64,000 nt of DNA from Couchioplanes azureus (GCF_014648355.1 NZ_BMQY01000010.1:158684-222683), one strand, 5' to 3'. Shown: positions 33,866 to 44,391, counted from the stretch's first letter. The notes: generated by a model from the letters alone, not told the origin. Numbers and translations: made by a program.

Positions 33866-34888
33866 TCAGTTCTGGGCCAGCAGATCGCCAACGTAGCGTG
33901 CCACGGCGCGCACGGTGGCGATGGTGCCGGGGTAGTCCATCCGGGTCGGCCCCAGCACGCCGAGGCCACCAACGATTGTCGTACCCGGTCCGTAACCGGT
34001 ACTCACCACCGACGCCGCCCGCAGATTGTCGATCTCGTTCTCGTCGCCGATGCGGACCCGGGTCGTGCTCGGCTCCACCTCGCCGATGAGCTTGAGCAGG
34101 ATGACCTCCTCCTCGAGGGCCTCCAGCACCGGGCGCAGCGAGCCCTGGAAGTCCAGGACGCCGCCGCGGGTCAGGTTGGCCGTCCCGGCCAGCGCGAGAC
34201 GTTCGTCACTGCGCTCGACCAGGGTCTCCAGGAGCACGGAGGCCACGCATGCCACCGTGCTGCGCTTCTCCGGGGCCGACTCGTCGACCAGCGCCTGCAC
34301 CAGCGGCGGCGTGTCGGCGAGCTTCACCCCGGTCAGCTTGGCGTTGACCTTGCGCCGCATGTCGAGCACGTCGTCGGGGTGGGTCGGCTCGGGCAGCTCG
34401 ACGAGCCGCTGCTCGACCCGGCCGGTGTCGGCGATCATCACGAGCATGATCCGGGTGCTGGAGATCGGCACCAGCTCGAGATGGCGCACGGCCGAGCGCG
34501 AGAGGCTCGGATACTGCACGACGGCGACCTGGCGGGTGAGCTGGGCGAGCAGCCGCACCGTGCGGTGCACGACGTCGTCCAGGTCGACCGCGCCGGCGAG
34601 GAACCGCTCGATGGCCCGGCGCTCGGCCGGGCTCAGCGCCTTGACCCGCGACAACCGGTCCACGAAGAGCCGGTAGCCGGCGTCGGTGGGGACCCGGCCC
34701 GCGCTGGTGTGCGGCTGGCGGATGTAACCCTCCTCCTCCAGCACGGCCATGTCGTTGCGCACGGTGGCCGGGGAGACGCCCAGCTGGCGCCGCTCGACCA
34801 GAGCCTTGCTGCCCACCGGCTCCTGGGTGGCGACGTAGTCCTCGACGATGGCACGGAGCACCTCGAGCTTGCGGTCATCGAGAGCCAT
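33866..34888 (-). CDS. hrcA: heat-inducible transcription repressor HrcA
   Basis: This is a 340-residue repressor of class I heat-shock genes, active when folded by GroEL. It has an N-terminal winged helix (QEPVGSKALVER, then SPATVRNDMAVLEEEGYI and QPHTSAGRVPTD) and the GAF-like HrcA domain after residue 105. The ATG at 34888 is 18 bases from a perfect CIRCE element, so the gene is autoregulated. dnaJ follows after 79 bases. Confidence 0.95.
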   Translation of the reverse strand: MALDDRKLEVLRAIVEDYVATQEPVGSKALVERRQLGVSPATVRNDMAVLEEEGYIRQPHTSAGRVPTDAGYRLFVDRLSRVKALSPAERRAIERFLAGAVDLDDVVHRTVRLLAQLTRQVAVVQYPSLSRSAVRHLELVPISSTRIMLVMIADTGRVEQRLVELPEPTHPDDVLDMRRKVNAKLTGVKLADTPPLVQALVDESAPEKRSTVACVASVLLETLVERSDERLALAGTANLTRGGVLDFQGSLRPVLEALEEEVILLKLIGEVEPSTTRVRIGDENEIDNLRAASVVSTGYGPGTTIVGGLGVLGPTRMDYPGTIATVRAVARYVGDLLAQN

Positions 34889-34906
34889 GACCCCTCCCCC
34901 TGTCCA

Positions 34907-34933
34907 CTGGCACTCCGTCGAGTCGAGTGCCAG
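34907..34933. promoter_or_regulatory. CIRCE operator (HrcA binding site)
   Basis: CTGGCACTC and GAGTGCCAG are an exact inverted repeat with a 9-base spacer, matching the CIRCE layout TTAGCACTC-N9-GAGTGCTAA in its core. It lies just upstream of hrcA and should let HrcA repress its own operon; it also lies about 130 bases upstream of the divergent gene at 35065. Confidence 0.93.
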
Positions 34934-35064
34934 TCTACGACGCACCGGGCCCGCGCGCGATGATCGACCGATGATGCCGGCACCGGTTAGCCGAGTGTCT
35001 ATTCTTGGACCCACCTCGGGTGTTGCCCTCGCCAGGGCCGACCTGCGGTCCTACCGTGTCAGCC

Positions 35065-35724
35065 ATGACTGAACCGCCGCGCCCGCCCGGTGAGGGAAAT
35101 CCCTCGGACCCCACCGCGCCGCTCAACCCCTATCCGGGCAGCGAAGGGTCGGCCCCGCCGCCGCCCCCGGCATACGGAGCCCCCCAGCCCCCGACCTACG
35201 GCACCCCGCCCCCGACGTCCGGCGCCGGTGGGTACGCGCCGCCGCCCACCTCCGGCGCGGGCGGATACGGACCGCCGCCCGGTTCCGGCGCCCCGTACGG
35301 CGGGCCGCCGCCCGGCCAGCCCTACGGTGCTCCCGGCGGGTACGGCCAGCAGCCCGGCTACCCGTCGCAGGGTTACGGCCAGGGCAACGACGACAAGACC
35401 TGGGTCCTGGTCGCGCACTTCGGCGGCGCGGCCGGTGCCTTCCTCGGCGGCGGCGTCTCCGGCTGGATCGCGCCGCTGATCGCCATGCTGGTCCGGGGCA
35501 ACCAGTCGCCGTGGGTGCGGTCCGAGGCGATCAAGGCGCTGAACTTCCAGATCCTCTGGGCGATCATCGCGGTCGTCGGCTGGCTCCTCGCCTGCATCTT
35601 CATCGGCATCTTCGTGGTCATCGCGGCCTGGCTGGTCGGCACGATCGTCGGCGTCATCGCCGGCGTGAAGGCGAACAACAACGAGCCGTACGACTATCCG
35701 ATGAGCATCACGATGATCAAGTGA
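35065..35724 (+). CDS. DUF4870-domain membrane protein with proline/glycine/tyrosine-rich N-terminus
   Basis: This is a 219-residue protein. Residues 1-110 are low-complexity Pro/Gly/Tyr repeats (PPPTSGAGGY twice, GAPYGGPP, and so on). The C-terminal 105 residues are a DUF4870 (Tic20-like) domain with helices at about 113-135, 155-175 and 180-200 and the motif VRSEAIKALNFQILW. It ends in NNNEPYDYPMSITMIK. The function is unknown; such tails may mediate membrane clustering. It is divergent from hrcA, and its promoter must lie near the CIRCE element. Confidence 0.85.
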   Translation: MTEPPRPPGEGNPSDPTAPLNPYPGSEGSAPPPPPAYGAPQPPTYGTPPPTSGAGGYAPPPTSGAGGYGPPPGSGAPYGGPPPGQPYGAPGGYGQQPGYPSQGYGQGNDDKTWVLVAHFGGAAGAFLGGGVSGWIAPLIAMLVRGNQSPWVRSEAIKALNFQILWAIIAVVGWLLACIFIGIFVVIAAWLVGTIVGVIAGVKANNNEPYDYPMSITMIK

Positions 35725-35729
35725 CGCGG

Positions 35730-35760
35730 CGGGCGGCGCCGGACTCGACGGCGCCGCCCG
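35730..35760. terminator. bidirectional hairpin between DUF4870 gene and hemW
   Basis: An 11-bp perfect GC stem (CGGGCGGCGCC with GGCGCCGCCCG) around a 9-base loop starts 5 bases after the stop at 35724, between convergent genes. Confidence 0.7.
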
Positions 35761-35783
35761 GCCGGGTCGGACGTGCGGACGGG

Positions 35784-36983
35784 TCAGATCAGGTCGCGGA
35801 GCACGGCATCCGCCAGCAGACGGCCCCGCAGCGTCAGCACGGCCCGGCCCCGTCCGTACGCGATCGGCTCCAGCAGCCCCGCGTCCAGGGCCCGCCGCGC
35901 GCCGTCCTCCCGGGCCAGGGCCAACGGCAGGCCCTCGGCCAGCCGCAGCCGCAGCATGATCTCCTCGATCCGGCGGTCCTCGCCGGTCAGCACCTCCCGG
36001 CCGAGCCCCGGCGAGACCCCGTCGGCCAGCCTCTTCGCGTACGCGGAAGGGTGCTTGACGTTCCACCACCGCACCCCGCCGACGTGGCTGTGCGCGCCCG
36101 GGCCGAGCCCCCACCAGTCGCCGCCGGTCCAGTACAGGCGGTTGTGCCGGCAGCGTGCCGCCTCCGACGTCGCCCAGTTGGAGACCTCGTACCAGGAGAA
36201 ACCCGCCGCGGAGAGGACGCTCTCCGCGGCCAGGTAGCGATCGGCCGCGACGTCGTCCTCCGGGTACGGCAGCTCGCCGCGGCGCATCCGGGCGGCCATC
36301 CGGGTGCCGTCCTCGACGATCAGCGAGTACGCGCTGACGTGATCGACCCCGGCGGAGATCACGGCGTCCAGCGAGGCGGCGAAGTCGTCCGCGGTCTCCC
36401 CCGGCGTCCCGTAGATCAGGTCCAGGTTGACGTGGTCGAAACCGGCCTCCCGGGCCTCCTCGGCGGCCCGCGGCGCCCGCCCGGCGGTGTGCCGGCGGTC
36501 CAGGATCGCGAGCACGCCCGGCGACGCCGACTGCATGCCCAGCGAGATGCGGTTGTAGCCGGCCTTGCGCAGCGCCTGCAGCGAGGCCGGGGTCACCGAC
36601 TCGGGGTTGGCCTCGGTGGTGATCTCCGCGTCCGCGGCCAGGCCCCAGGTGCGGTCGATGCCCTCCAGGATCCGGCCGAGGTCGCCCGGGTCGAGCAGGG
36701 TGGGCGTGCCGCCGCCGACGAAGACCGTGTCGACCGGGGCCCGCAGGATCCCGCCGGCCAGCGCGAGCTCGCGCAGCACGGTGTCCGCGTACGCGTCCCG
36801 GCTCGCCCCGCCGCCCAGCTCGCTCGCCGTGTACGTGTTGAAGTCGCAGTAGCCGCACCGGCTGGCGCAGAAAGGCACGTGGACGTACACGCCGAAGCCG
36901 TTGCGCCCGGCCTCGCGCAGCGCCGCGGCGGGCAGCGAGCCGTCGGCCGGTACGGGCTCGCCGTCGGGCAGGGGACCAGGCAT
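35784..36983 (-). CDS. hemW: radical SAM haem chaperone HemW (HemN-like)
   Basis: This is a 399-residue radical SAM protein. The cluster motif CASRCGYCDF (CxxxCxxC) near residue 38 and the SAM-binding GGGTP segment are present, as is the HemW-type C-terminal domain. HemW proteins bind and deliver haem; they lack true coproporphyrinogen oxidase activity despite the common annotation. The ATG at 36983 is the family start. The gene lies between hrcA and lepA as usual, with several genes intervening here. Confidence 0.9.
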   Translation of the reverse strand: MPGPLPDGEPVPADGSLPAAALREAGRNGFGVYVHVPFCASRCGYCDFNTYTASELGGGASRDAYADTVLRELALAGGILRAPVDTVFVGGGTPTLLDPGDLGRILEGIDRTWGLAADAEITTEANPESVTPASLQALRKAGYNRISLGMQSASPGVLAILDRRHTAGRAPRAAEEAREAGFDHVNLDLIYGTPGETADDFAASLDAVISAGVDHVSAYSLIVEDGTRMAARMRRGELPYPEDDVAADRYLAAESVLSAAGFSWYEVSNWATSEAARCRHNRLYWTGGDWWGLGPGAHSHVGGVRWWNVKHPSAYAKRLADGVSPGLGREVLTGEDRRIEEIMLRLRLAEGLPLALAREDGARRALDAGLLEPIAYGRGRAVLTLRGRLLADAVLRDLI

Positions 36984-37019
36984 CTGCCAAGTGTGCACGG
37001 ACACCGTTAGGGTTCGGTC

Positions 37020-37790
37020 ATGGCTCTGGTCCGTACCGTCACCGACGCCGGGGTTACCACCCTGACGCTGGACAGCCCCTCGAATCGCAATGCGCTGTCC
37101 TCCCAGCTCATGACCGATCTGCTCAACGGCCTCAGCGCCGCGCTGACCGACGCCGCCGTCCGGGCGGTGGTGATCTCGCACACCGGCCCGGTGTTCTGCT
37201 CCGGCGCCGACCTGAAGGAGACCGCCGAGGCCCGGGAGAACGGCCGGGTGCCGGCCGAACTGCTCGCCGACGTGCTCGCGGCGATCTGGGAGTTCCCGAA
37301 GCCCGTGGTGGCCCGGGTCGGCGGCCCGGCCCGGGCCGGCGGGCTCGGCCTGGTCGCCGCCGCCGACATCGCCGTGTGCACCCGCGACGCCACGTTCGCC
37401 TTCTCCGAGGTTCGGCTCGGCGTGATCCCGTCCGTGATCAGCGCCACGGTGCTGCCGCGGCTGGCGCCCCGGGCCGCCGCCGAGCTGTATCTGACCGGCA
37501 ACGTGTTCGACGGCGCCCGGGCGGAGCAGATCGGCCTGGTCACCGCCGCGGTCGAGGCCGACGGGCTGGACGCGGCCGTGCGCGCGTACTGCGATTCCCT
37601 GGTCAAGGGCGGCCCGCTCGCGCTGGCCGGCACCAAGCAGCTGCTGCGCCGCCCCCCGGGCGGGTCCATCCGCGCCGATCTCGCCGAGCTCTCCGAGCGC
37701 TCGGCGGCATACTTCAAGTCCGACGAGGGACGCGAAGGGGTGACGGCCTTCCGCGAGAAGCGCCCGGCGAGCTGGGTGCCGGTCACGTAA
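37020..37790 (+). CDS. enoyl-CoA hydratase/isomerase family protein
   Basis: This is a 256-residue crotonase-fold protein. The oxyanion-hole segments SNRNALSSQL and FCSGADLKE and the GGLGLVAAADIAV core are present. The ATFAFSEVRLGVIP segment carries the Glu of the usual catalytic pair; the first Glu position is in the AEARENG-PAGL-like region and is uncertain. It probably hydrates 2-enoyl-CoA in fatty-acid or amino-acid breakdown. It is divergent from hemW with a 36-base spacer. Confidence 0.9.
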   Translation: MALVRTVTDAGVTTLTLDSPSNRNALSSQLMTDLLNGLSAALTDAAVRAVVISHTGPVFCSGADLKETAEARENGRVPAELLADVLAAIWEFPKPVVARVGGPARAGGLGLVAAADIAVCTRDATFAFSEVRLGVIPSVISATVLPRLAPRAAAELYLTGNVFDGARAEQIGLVTAAVEADGLDAAVRAYCDSLVKGGPLALAGTKQLLRRPPGGSIRADLAELSERSAAYFKSDEGREGVTAFREKRPASWVPVT

Positions 37791-37843
37791 GCGGCGAGCG
37801 GTCGTTGTCTACGCTTGTCGTCCGAACGACGAGGGAGGCAGCG

Positions 37844-38683
37844 GTGAAGCGGAAGCCGGTCGCGGTGGCCGTGGTGGTCATCCTTCTCGGTGCGCTCGGC
37901 CTGTTCTTCGCCGGCAAGTCCTTCACCGGCGGTCTCAAGATGCCGCGGCTCGGGCCGGAGTGCACGGTCCGGGCCGACGGCGAGGTGGCCCTCGACTCGG
38001 TGCAGATGGCGAACGCGGCGACGATCTCGGCCGTGGGCATGCGGCACAAGCTGCCCGAGCGGGCCGTCGTGGTGGCGCTGGCCACGGCCTTCCAGGAGTC
38101 CAAGCTGGAGAACCTGGAGACCGGCGACCGTGACTCGGTCGGCCTCTTCCAGCAGCGGCCCAGCCAGGGGTGGGGCACCCCGGAGAAGATCCAGGACCCC
38201 CGGTACGCGGCGGACAAGTTCTACTCCGCGCTCAAGAAGGTCAAGGGCTGGGACGAGATGCGGGTGACGGACGCGGCACAGAAGGTGCAGCGGTCGGCGT
38301 TCCCGAACGCGTACGAGAAGTGGGCCGACGAGTCCGAGGTGCTCGCCCGGGCGCTCACCGGGCGGGCCACCGGCGCCGTCGAGTGCACGGTCAGCGGCAA
38401 GCCCGCGCTGCGCGGCGCCGCCGCGGCGGCCGCCCTGGCGGAGGGCTTCGCCCTGGACTGGGGCGTCCCGGCGACGACGGCGACGGACCTCACCGTCGCC
38501 GTCGAGGACCCGAGTTCGGGCTGGCGCTACGCGCACTGGCTGGTCTCGCACGCCGAATCCACCGGCCTCGAACGGGTACGTTTCGCCGATCGCGAATGGA
38601 CGGCGCCGGACGGAAAGTGGCAGCCCGTAACCGGTGACCGCCGGGTGGCCAGCGGCACGGTGGTGGCCGAGGTCTTCCGCTGA
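37844..38683 (+). CDS. membrane-anchored protein with lysozyme-like domain
   Basis: This is a 279-residue protein with a GTG start preceded by GAGGGAGGC. An N-terminal helix (about 6-24) anchors or exports it. Residues of about 55-150 have a lysozyme-superfamily pattern: ALATAFQESKLENL (Glu as possible acid), then DSVGLFQQRPSQGWGT and DPRYAADKFYSAL. The C-terminal 100 residues form a separate alpha/beta domain with WRYAHWLVSHAE. Database names such as heavy metal transporter for relatives look unfounded. It may cleave or bind peptidoglycan. Confidence 0.7.
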   Translation: MKRKPVAVAVVVILLGALGLFFAGKSFTGGLKMPRLGPECTVRADGEVALDSVQMANAATISAVGMRHKLPERAVVVALATAFQESKLENLETGDRDSVGLFQQRPSQGWGTPEKIQDPRYAADKFYSALKKVKGWDEMRVTDAAQKVQRSAFPNAYEKWADESEVLARALTGRATGAVECTVSGKPALRGAAAAAALAEGFALDWGVPATTATDLTVAVEDPSSGWRYAHWLVSHAESTGLERVRFADREWTAPDGKWQPVTGDRRVASGTVVAEVFR

Positions 38684-38822
38684 CCTGGGGCGACGTCCGG
38701 TCCATCCGGGTATTCGCGAGGCTCCACCCCGCTCGGCGTCGTCGCGGACAGCAGTCCCGTCCATAGCGCTGCGTATACATCGACATGGACAGACAGCGAC
38801 CGTCCTGGTACTAGTTACTTCC

Positions 38823-40508
38823 GTGCTCCAAGCCCTGGAATGGATCCTCTTCGGAGCCGCGAGCGTCGGAGCCTTCGCCGTCGGGCTGAGCCGGCACCGG
38901 CCGGCCCGCCTCGCACCCTGGCTCCTGCTCGCCGCGTCGATCACCTGCCTCGCCGTCGGTGACGTCTGTTACGCGCTGGCCGCGCGCGACGCCGCGGCGA
39001 TCTGCTACCTGACGATGTTCGTCTTCGTGGCGCTGGCACTGCTGCAGTTCACCCGCAGAGGCGCCCTGCTCATGAGTCGCGCGCGGCTCATCGACCTGCT
39101 CGCGGCCGCCTGCGCGGCCCTGCTCGTCGGATGGGTCTTCCTGATCGGCGACAGCGGCCGGTTCGCCGCCCTCTCCGCGACCGACGTGATCGGCGCGCTG
39201 CTGCTCATCGGCGTCACCGTCCGGCTGGCGGCGGCCGCCTGGTTGAACTGGTCCGCGCTGCTGCTCTGCACGGGCGCGATCGGCCTGCTCGTCAGCGACG
39301 TCGCGTACGGCCTGGCCCCAGGGTGGCCGAGCGAGATCGGCTACATGGTGCTCTACGTCGCGTGGGGCGCGGCCGCCCTGCACCCGTCCATGGTCCGCCT
39401 GACCACCCCGATCCCGACCCACCCGGCCCCGTGGCAGGGTCGCTGGGCGGCGCTGCTGGGAGTGTCGGTCGCCACGCCGCCGCTGGTCCTGATGGTCGAG
39501 GCGGTGTCGGGCACGGTGACCGACGGCGTGGTCATCGCGGTGGCCTCCGCCCTCACCCTGGTGCTGACGATCACCCGCCTCGCCGACTCGGTGACGCTCA
39601 ACAGCCACGCCCTGGTCCGCGAACGAGCGCTGCGCGAGGCCAGCGCGGCCCTGGTCGCCGCGGCGGACGAGGTCGCCGTCGACCGCGCGGTCCGCGGGGC
39701 GGTGACCCAGCTCCTGCACCCGAACGACCTGACGCGGGTGGTGTTCGCGACCGACGACCGCGAGCTCGCCCTGGAGGCCTTCCCCCCGGCGCCGAGCGGC
39801 CCCCGCCCGCGCAGCTGGTGGCTCGACCCGTCCCGTTCCCCGGCCGGCTCCGGCGCCCGGACCGGCTCCCGGGCGCGAGATGACGCCGGCGACGGCACGC
39901 TGGTGTGCCCGCTCTGGCTCGAACCCCTGGCGGTGGCCCGCCCCAGCGGCGGCGCCCTGGTCCTCGAGGGCCGCCGCGACGTCCTGGCCGCCAGCCGCGA
40001 CGCCCTCGAGGTCCTCGCCGGCCAGGCGGCCCTGGCCCTGGACCGCATCAGCCTGGTCGACGCGGTCGGCCGCCGCGACAGCGACCTCTACCTGCGCGCG
40101 GTCATCCGCAACACCGCAGACATCATGCTGGTGGTGGACGACGACCAGGTCATCCGGTACGCCAGCCCCGCCCTGCACGACCTGATGGGCATCGACGAGC
40201 TCCCGCCGTTCGCGACGCTGCCGGATCTGGTCCACCCGGACGACACCAGCCACGTCCGCCGCGCCCTCCGAGAGGACGGCGACGGCGTGCTCTACTGCGC
40301 CCTGCGCCGCCCCGACGACACCCAGATCCTCGTCGAGGCCACCTACCGCGACCTGCGCGGGGACCGCCTCGTCCAGGGCTTCGTGGTGACCGTCCGCGAC
40401 GTGACCCGGGCCCACGACCCGGTCGAGCGGATGCCCCACCTGGAGCACGTCGACGCCCTCCCGGCCTGGGTGAACCGCCGCAGCGCGCAGCACAAGTTCC
40501 GGTATTGA
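38823..40508 (+). CDS. membrane GAF-PAS protein ending at the start of a would-be GGDEF domain
   Basis: This is a 561-residue protein. About seven hydrophobic helices (residues 3-225) form a sensor of a type common in actinobacterial cyclic-di-GMP proteins. A GAF-like region (about 245-400) and a PAS domain (about 415-530, RNTADIMLVVDDDQVIRYASPAL) follow. After PAS comes HLEHVDALPAWVNRRS, which aligns with the first helix of GGDEF domains (HLAxHDALTGLxNRR), and then the protein stops with no GGDEF or EAL. The GTG at 38823 is chosen because a TACTAGT -10-like sequence lies just before it; this could be a leaderless mRNA. Confidence 0.8.
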   Translation: MLQALEWILFGAASVGAFAVGLSRHRPARLAPWLLLAASITCLAVGDVCYALAARDAAAICYLTMFVFVALALLQFTRRGALLMSRARLIDLLAAACAALLVGWVFLIGDSGRFAALSATDVIGALLLIGVTVRLAAAAWLNWSALLLCTGAIGLLVSDVAYGLAPGWPSEIGYMVLYVAWGAAALHPSMVRLTTPIPTHPAPWQGRWAALLGVSVATPPLVLMVEAVSGTVTDGVVIAVASALTLVLTITRLADSVTLNSHALVRERALREASAALVAAADEVAVDRAVRGAVTQLLHPNDLTRVVFATDDRELALEAFPPAPSGPRPRSWWLDPSRSPAGSGARTGSRARDDAGDGTLVCPLWLEPLAVARPSGGALVLEGRRDVLAASRDALEVLAGQAALALDRISLVDAVGRRDSDLYLRAVIRNTADIMLVVDDDQVIRYASPALHDLMGIDELPPFATLPDLVHPDDTSHVRRALREDGDGVLYCALRRPDDTQILVEATYRDLRGDRLVQGFVVTVRDVTRAHDPVERMPHLEHVDALPAWVNRRSAQHKFRY

Positions 40509-40540
40509 GAAGTGGCGCCTGCTTTCCCGGCGCATACCCG

Positions 40541-40570
40541 AGACGCCGGGTCCCTGAGGACCCGGCGTCT
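40541..40570. terminator. strong bidirectional hairpin terminator
   Basis: A perfect 13-bp stem (AGACGCCGGGTCC with GGACCCGGCGTCT) closes a CTGA tetraloop between the GAF-PAS gene and the convergent stress-protein gene. Confidence 0.8.
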
Positions 40571-40611
40571 GCTGGTGGTGCGGTTCCTCCAAGCCCCCGA
40601 GGGGCCCGAGG

Positions 40612-40890
40612 TCAGCGGCGGCTGTAGCCGCGACGACCGCCGATGCCGACGACCAGCGCCACACCCAGCGCGGCGAGGACGACCTGGAACAGCAGCTCGG
40701 TCCAGTCGACCCCGCTGGTGTCGGCCACACCGATGGCACGGGCGATCACGGTGCCCAGCAGCGCCGCCACGACGCCGATGACCATCGTCAGCCAGATCGG
40801 AATGTTCTGCTTGCCCGGTACGACCAGGCGGCCCAGGGCGCCGATGATGAGGCCGACGATGAGCGCGGTGATGATGCCGGTGACAGTCAT
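40612..40890 (-). CDS. GlsB/YeaQ/YmgE family stress-response membrane protein
   Basis: This is a 92-residue transglycosylase-associated-type protein with three hydrophobic helices (about 5-22, 32-52, 65-85). The family motif GLIIGALGRLVVPGKQ follows the first helix. A short Arg-rich C-terminus (GGRRGYSRR) ends it. The ATG at 40890 follows GAGGTATT. Relatives are induced by osmotic or acid stress; the molecular role is not known. Confidence 0.88.
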   Translation of the reverse strand: MTVTGIITALIVGLIIGALGRLVVPGKQNIPIWLTMVIGVVAALLGTVIARAIGVADTSGVDWTELLFQVVLAALGVALVVGIGGRRGYSRR

Positions 40891-41222
40891 GGAATACCTC
40901 CTCGGGGGTGGTGCATTCGTTGCGTCCGTCGCACCGCAGAGTTCCCGAGGTCCCGAAAAATCAAACCGCCGAATTGCCAGGAACCTTTCAGCCAGTCCCT
41001 GCCACCAAGGCCGCCACAACGCCGTCCGCGCAGTTCAAGGCCCTTTACGAGGTTCGCGGCGCTTTCCTGCCCGCCGGGTGGAATCCACCCCCTCGGACCA
41101 CGCACCGGGCCCCCGGCCCGGACGGGATTCCGCTCTCGCCGACCGAAGCCCTACCCGCAGACGCCGGCGGCGCCGCGAATCCGTGATCCGCGACGCCGCC
41201 GGCTTGGTTGCGCCGAGCCAGG
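40891..41222. other. 332-bp intergenic region upstream of the stress protein gene
   Basis: It holds the promoter region of the minus-strand stress protein gene and, at its right end, the lepA terminator hairpin (41163-41203). I see no reading frame with the features of a gene and no recognisable operator. Confidence 0.5.
41163..41203 (-). terminator. hairpin terminator after lepA
   Basis: GCCGGCGGCG (41163-41172) pairs perfectly with CGCCGCCGGC (41194-41203), with further CG-rich pairing inside. It begins about 20 bases beyond the lepA stop on the minus strand. Confidence 0.6.
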
Positions 41223-43103
<1,881 letters not shown>

Positions 43104-43489
43104 GTTCGTCCGTTCTGTTCAAGCAGGTCAGATCTGCCGACTGGCAACCGGCACGAGGTCCGGCCCTCCTATCGTCCCACGCCGCGAACCCACCCCGGAC
43201 AAGACCCGATCCTCCGGCCTCCCCGGCTCGGCGAGAACCCGGCCCGCCCAGCAGACCGCCGCACGAATCGCCCTCGACGGCAACCGGAACGCGCGGCCGC
43301 TCCCGCCGACCTACCTCCTCAGCCCACCTCGCCCCGGGGCCGGCGCATGTGAACCGCGCCCTGCCCCTCAGCTCCTTCCGCCGGGGCCCGCAAAGCCGGG
43401 GCCTGCAAAGCCGAGGGCCCGCAAAGCCGAGGGCCCGCAAAGCCGAGGGCCCGCAAAGCCGAGGGCCCGCAGAGCCGGGGCCTGATCGG
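43104..43489. other. 386-bp intergenic region upstream of lepA, with 16-bp repeats at its right end
   Basis: The lepA promoter region lies at the left end; the right end (43381-43482) is a 16-bp tandem array that reaches the MOSC gene stop. The middle shows no convincing coding frame: its open frames are Arg/Pro-rich shadows. Confidence 0.5.
43381..43482. repeat. 16-bp tandem repeat, about six units
   Basis: Units of GCAAAGCCGAGGGCCC (first and last units GCAAAGCCGGGGCCTG-like) repeat with a 16-base period. The array ends 8 bases before the stop codon of the MOSC gene at 43490. The four inner units are nearly identical; the edge units are diverged. Confidence 0.85.
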
Positions 43490-44263
43490 TCAGACCCGAT
43501 CCAGCGCCCGATGGGCGACCACGGTCGGCAACTCGACGGTGATGGCGTCGCCCGGCCGAACCGTCCCACCGCGCAGCACGACGGCCATGACACCGGCCTT
43601 GCGCACCAGGTTGCCGTCCGCATCCTTGCCGAGCACCTGCTTGAGCAGCCCCGCCCGGAAGCCGTTGATCTGCTGACAGGGATTACGCAACCCCGTGACG
43701 ACGACGGCGGGCCGCGGGTCGGCCGTCCCATCCCGCGAACCCTCGGCCGCGACGACAGCCGCAAGCACCGCGACGGCACCCTCGGTAGCCGGATCAAGCG
43801 AAGCCCGCCGGGCGACGGCGACAACGTCGCCTGCGTCACCCGGGCCGCCCCTCCCCGCCGGGCCGGTGCCGTTCGTGCCGCTGCTGGACGGTGCAAACGG
43901 CTCCGAAGGCGGGCGCCCGAAGCGCAGAACCGTTCCACACGGGAGCGACAGGAGGTCGAGCCCCATCGTCGTGACGTTCTCCCCCAGCGCGCCCGGGGCA
44001 ACGTCGTAGCCGACGGTCCGCAGCTCGTCGTGCAGCTCGGCGTGGATGAGGTGGACCTGCCGCAGGTTCGGCTGGGCCGGATCCGCGGCGACCCGGCTGC
44101 GGTGCCGCACGGTGACGCCGGCGTGGATGTCGTCACGCACGCCGAGACCGGTGACCAGCTCGATCGCGTCACGCCGAGGCTTGCCGAAGGAATAGGCGTC
44201 GTTGCGGCTCACCGCGACAACCGCGCCCCGCAGAGACGCAGGGTTCTGCCGAGGAGTGCTCAT
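43490..44263 (-). CDS. MOSC-domain protein
   Basis: This is a 257-residue protein of the MOSC (molybdenum cofactor sulfurase C-terminal) family. The hallmark segments are IHAELHDELR, GALGENVTTMGLDL, PCGTVLRFG and VVTGLRNPCQQINGF, where the Cys is the proposed sulfur/metal ligand. An Ala/Gly-rich insertion of about 60 residues interrupts the domain near residue 125-170. Stand-alone MOSC proteins may carry sulfur or detoxify N-hydroxylated bases. The ATG at 44263 overlaps the stop of a 9-codon leader frame. Confidence 0.88.
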   Translation of the reverse strand: MSTPRQNPASLRGAVVAVSRNDAYSFGKPRRDAIELVTGLGVRDDIHAGVTVRHRSRVAADPAQPNLRQVHLIHAELHDELRTVGYDVAPGALGENVTTMGLDLLSLPCGTVLRFGRPPSEPFAPSSSGTNGTGPAGRGGPGDAGDVVAVARRASLDPATEGAVAVLAAVVAAEGSRDGTADPRPAVVVTGLRNPCQQINGFRAGLLKQVLGKDADGNLVRKAGVMAVVLRGGTVRPGDAITVELPTVVAHRALDRV

Positions 44264-44289
44264 GGCGTGACCTGTCGAAGGGTGCTCAT
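44260..44289 (-). other. possible 9-codon leader frame overlapping the MOSC start
   Basis: The frame encodes MSTLRQVTP and stops in ATGA, sharing bases with the MOSC start codon. Its first codons resemble those of the MOSC gene (MSTPRQNP), and the 13-mer GTGCTCATGGCGT occurs at both starts, 26 bases apart. It is either a coupled leader peptide or the trace of a small duplication. Confidence 0.25.
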
Positions 44290-44391
44290 GGCGTCGATCT
44301 TCCCCATTCGTTCCCGGCGTCGTCACCCTCGCCCGCAGCACCGGGAGGGGGCGAGTCACTCCAACCCGGAGGAACCAGACAGCAGAGTCGC

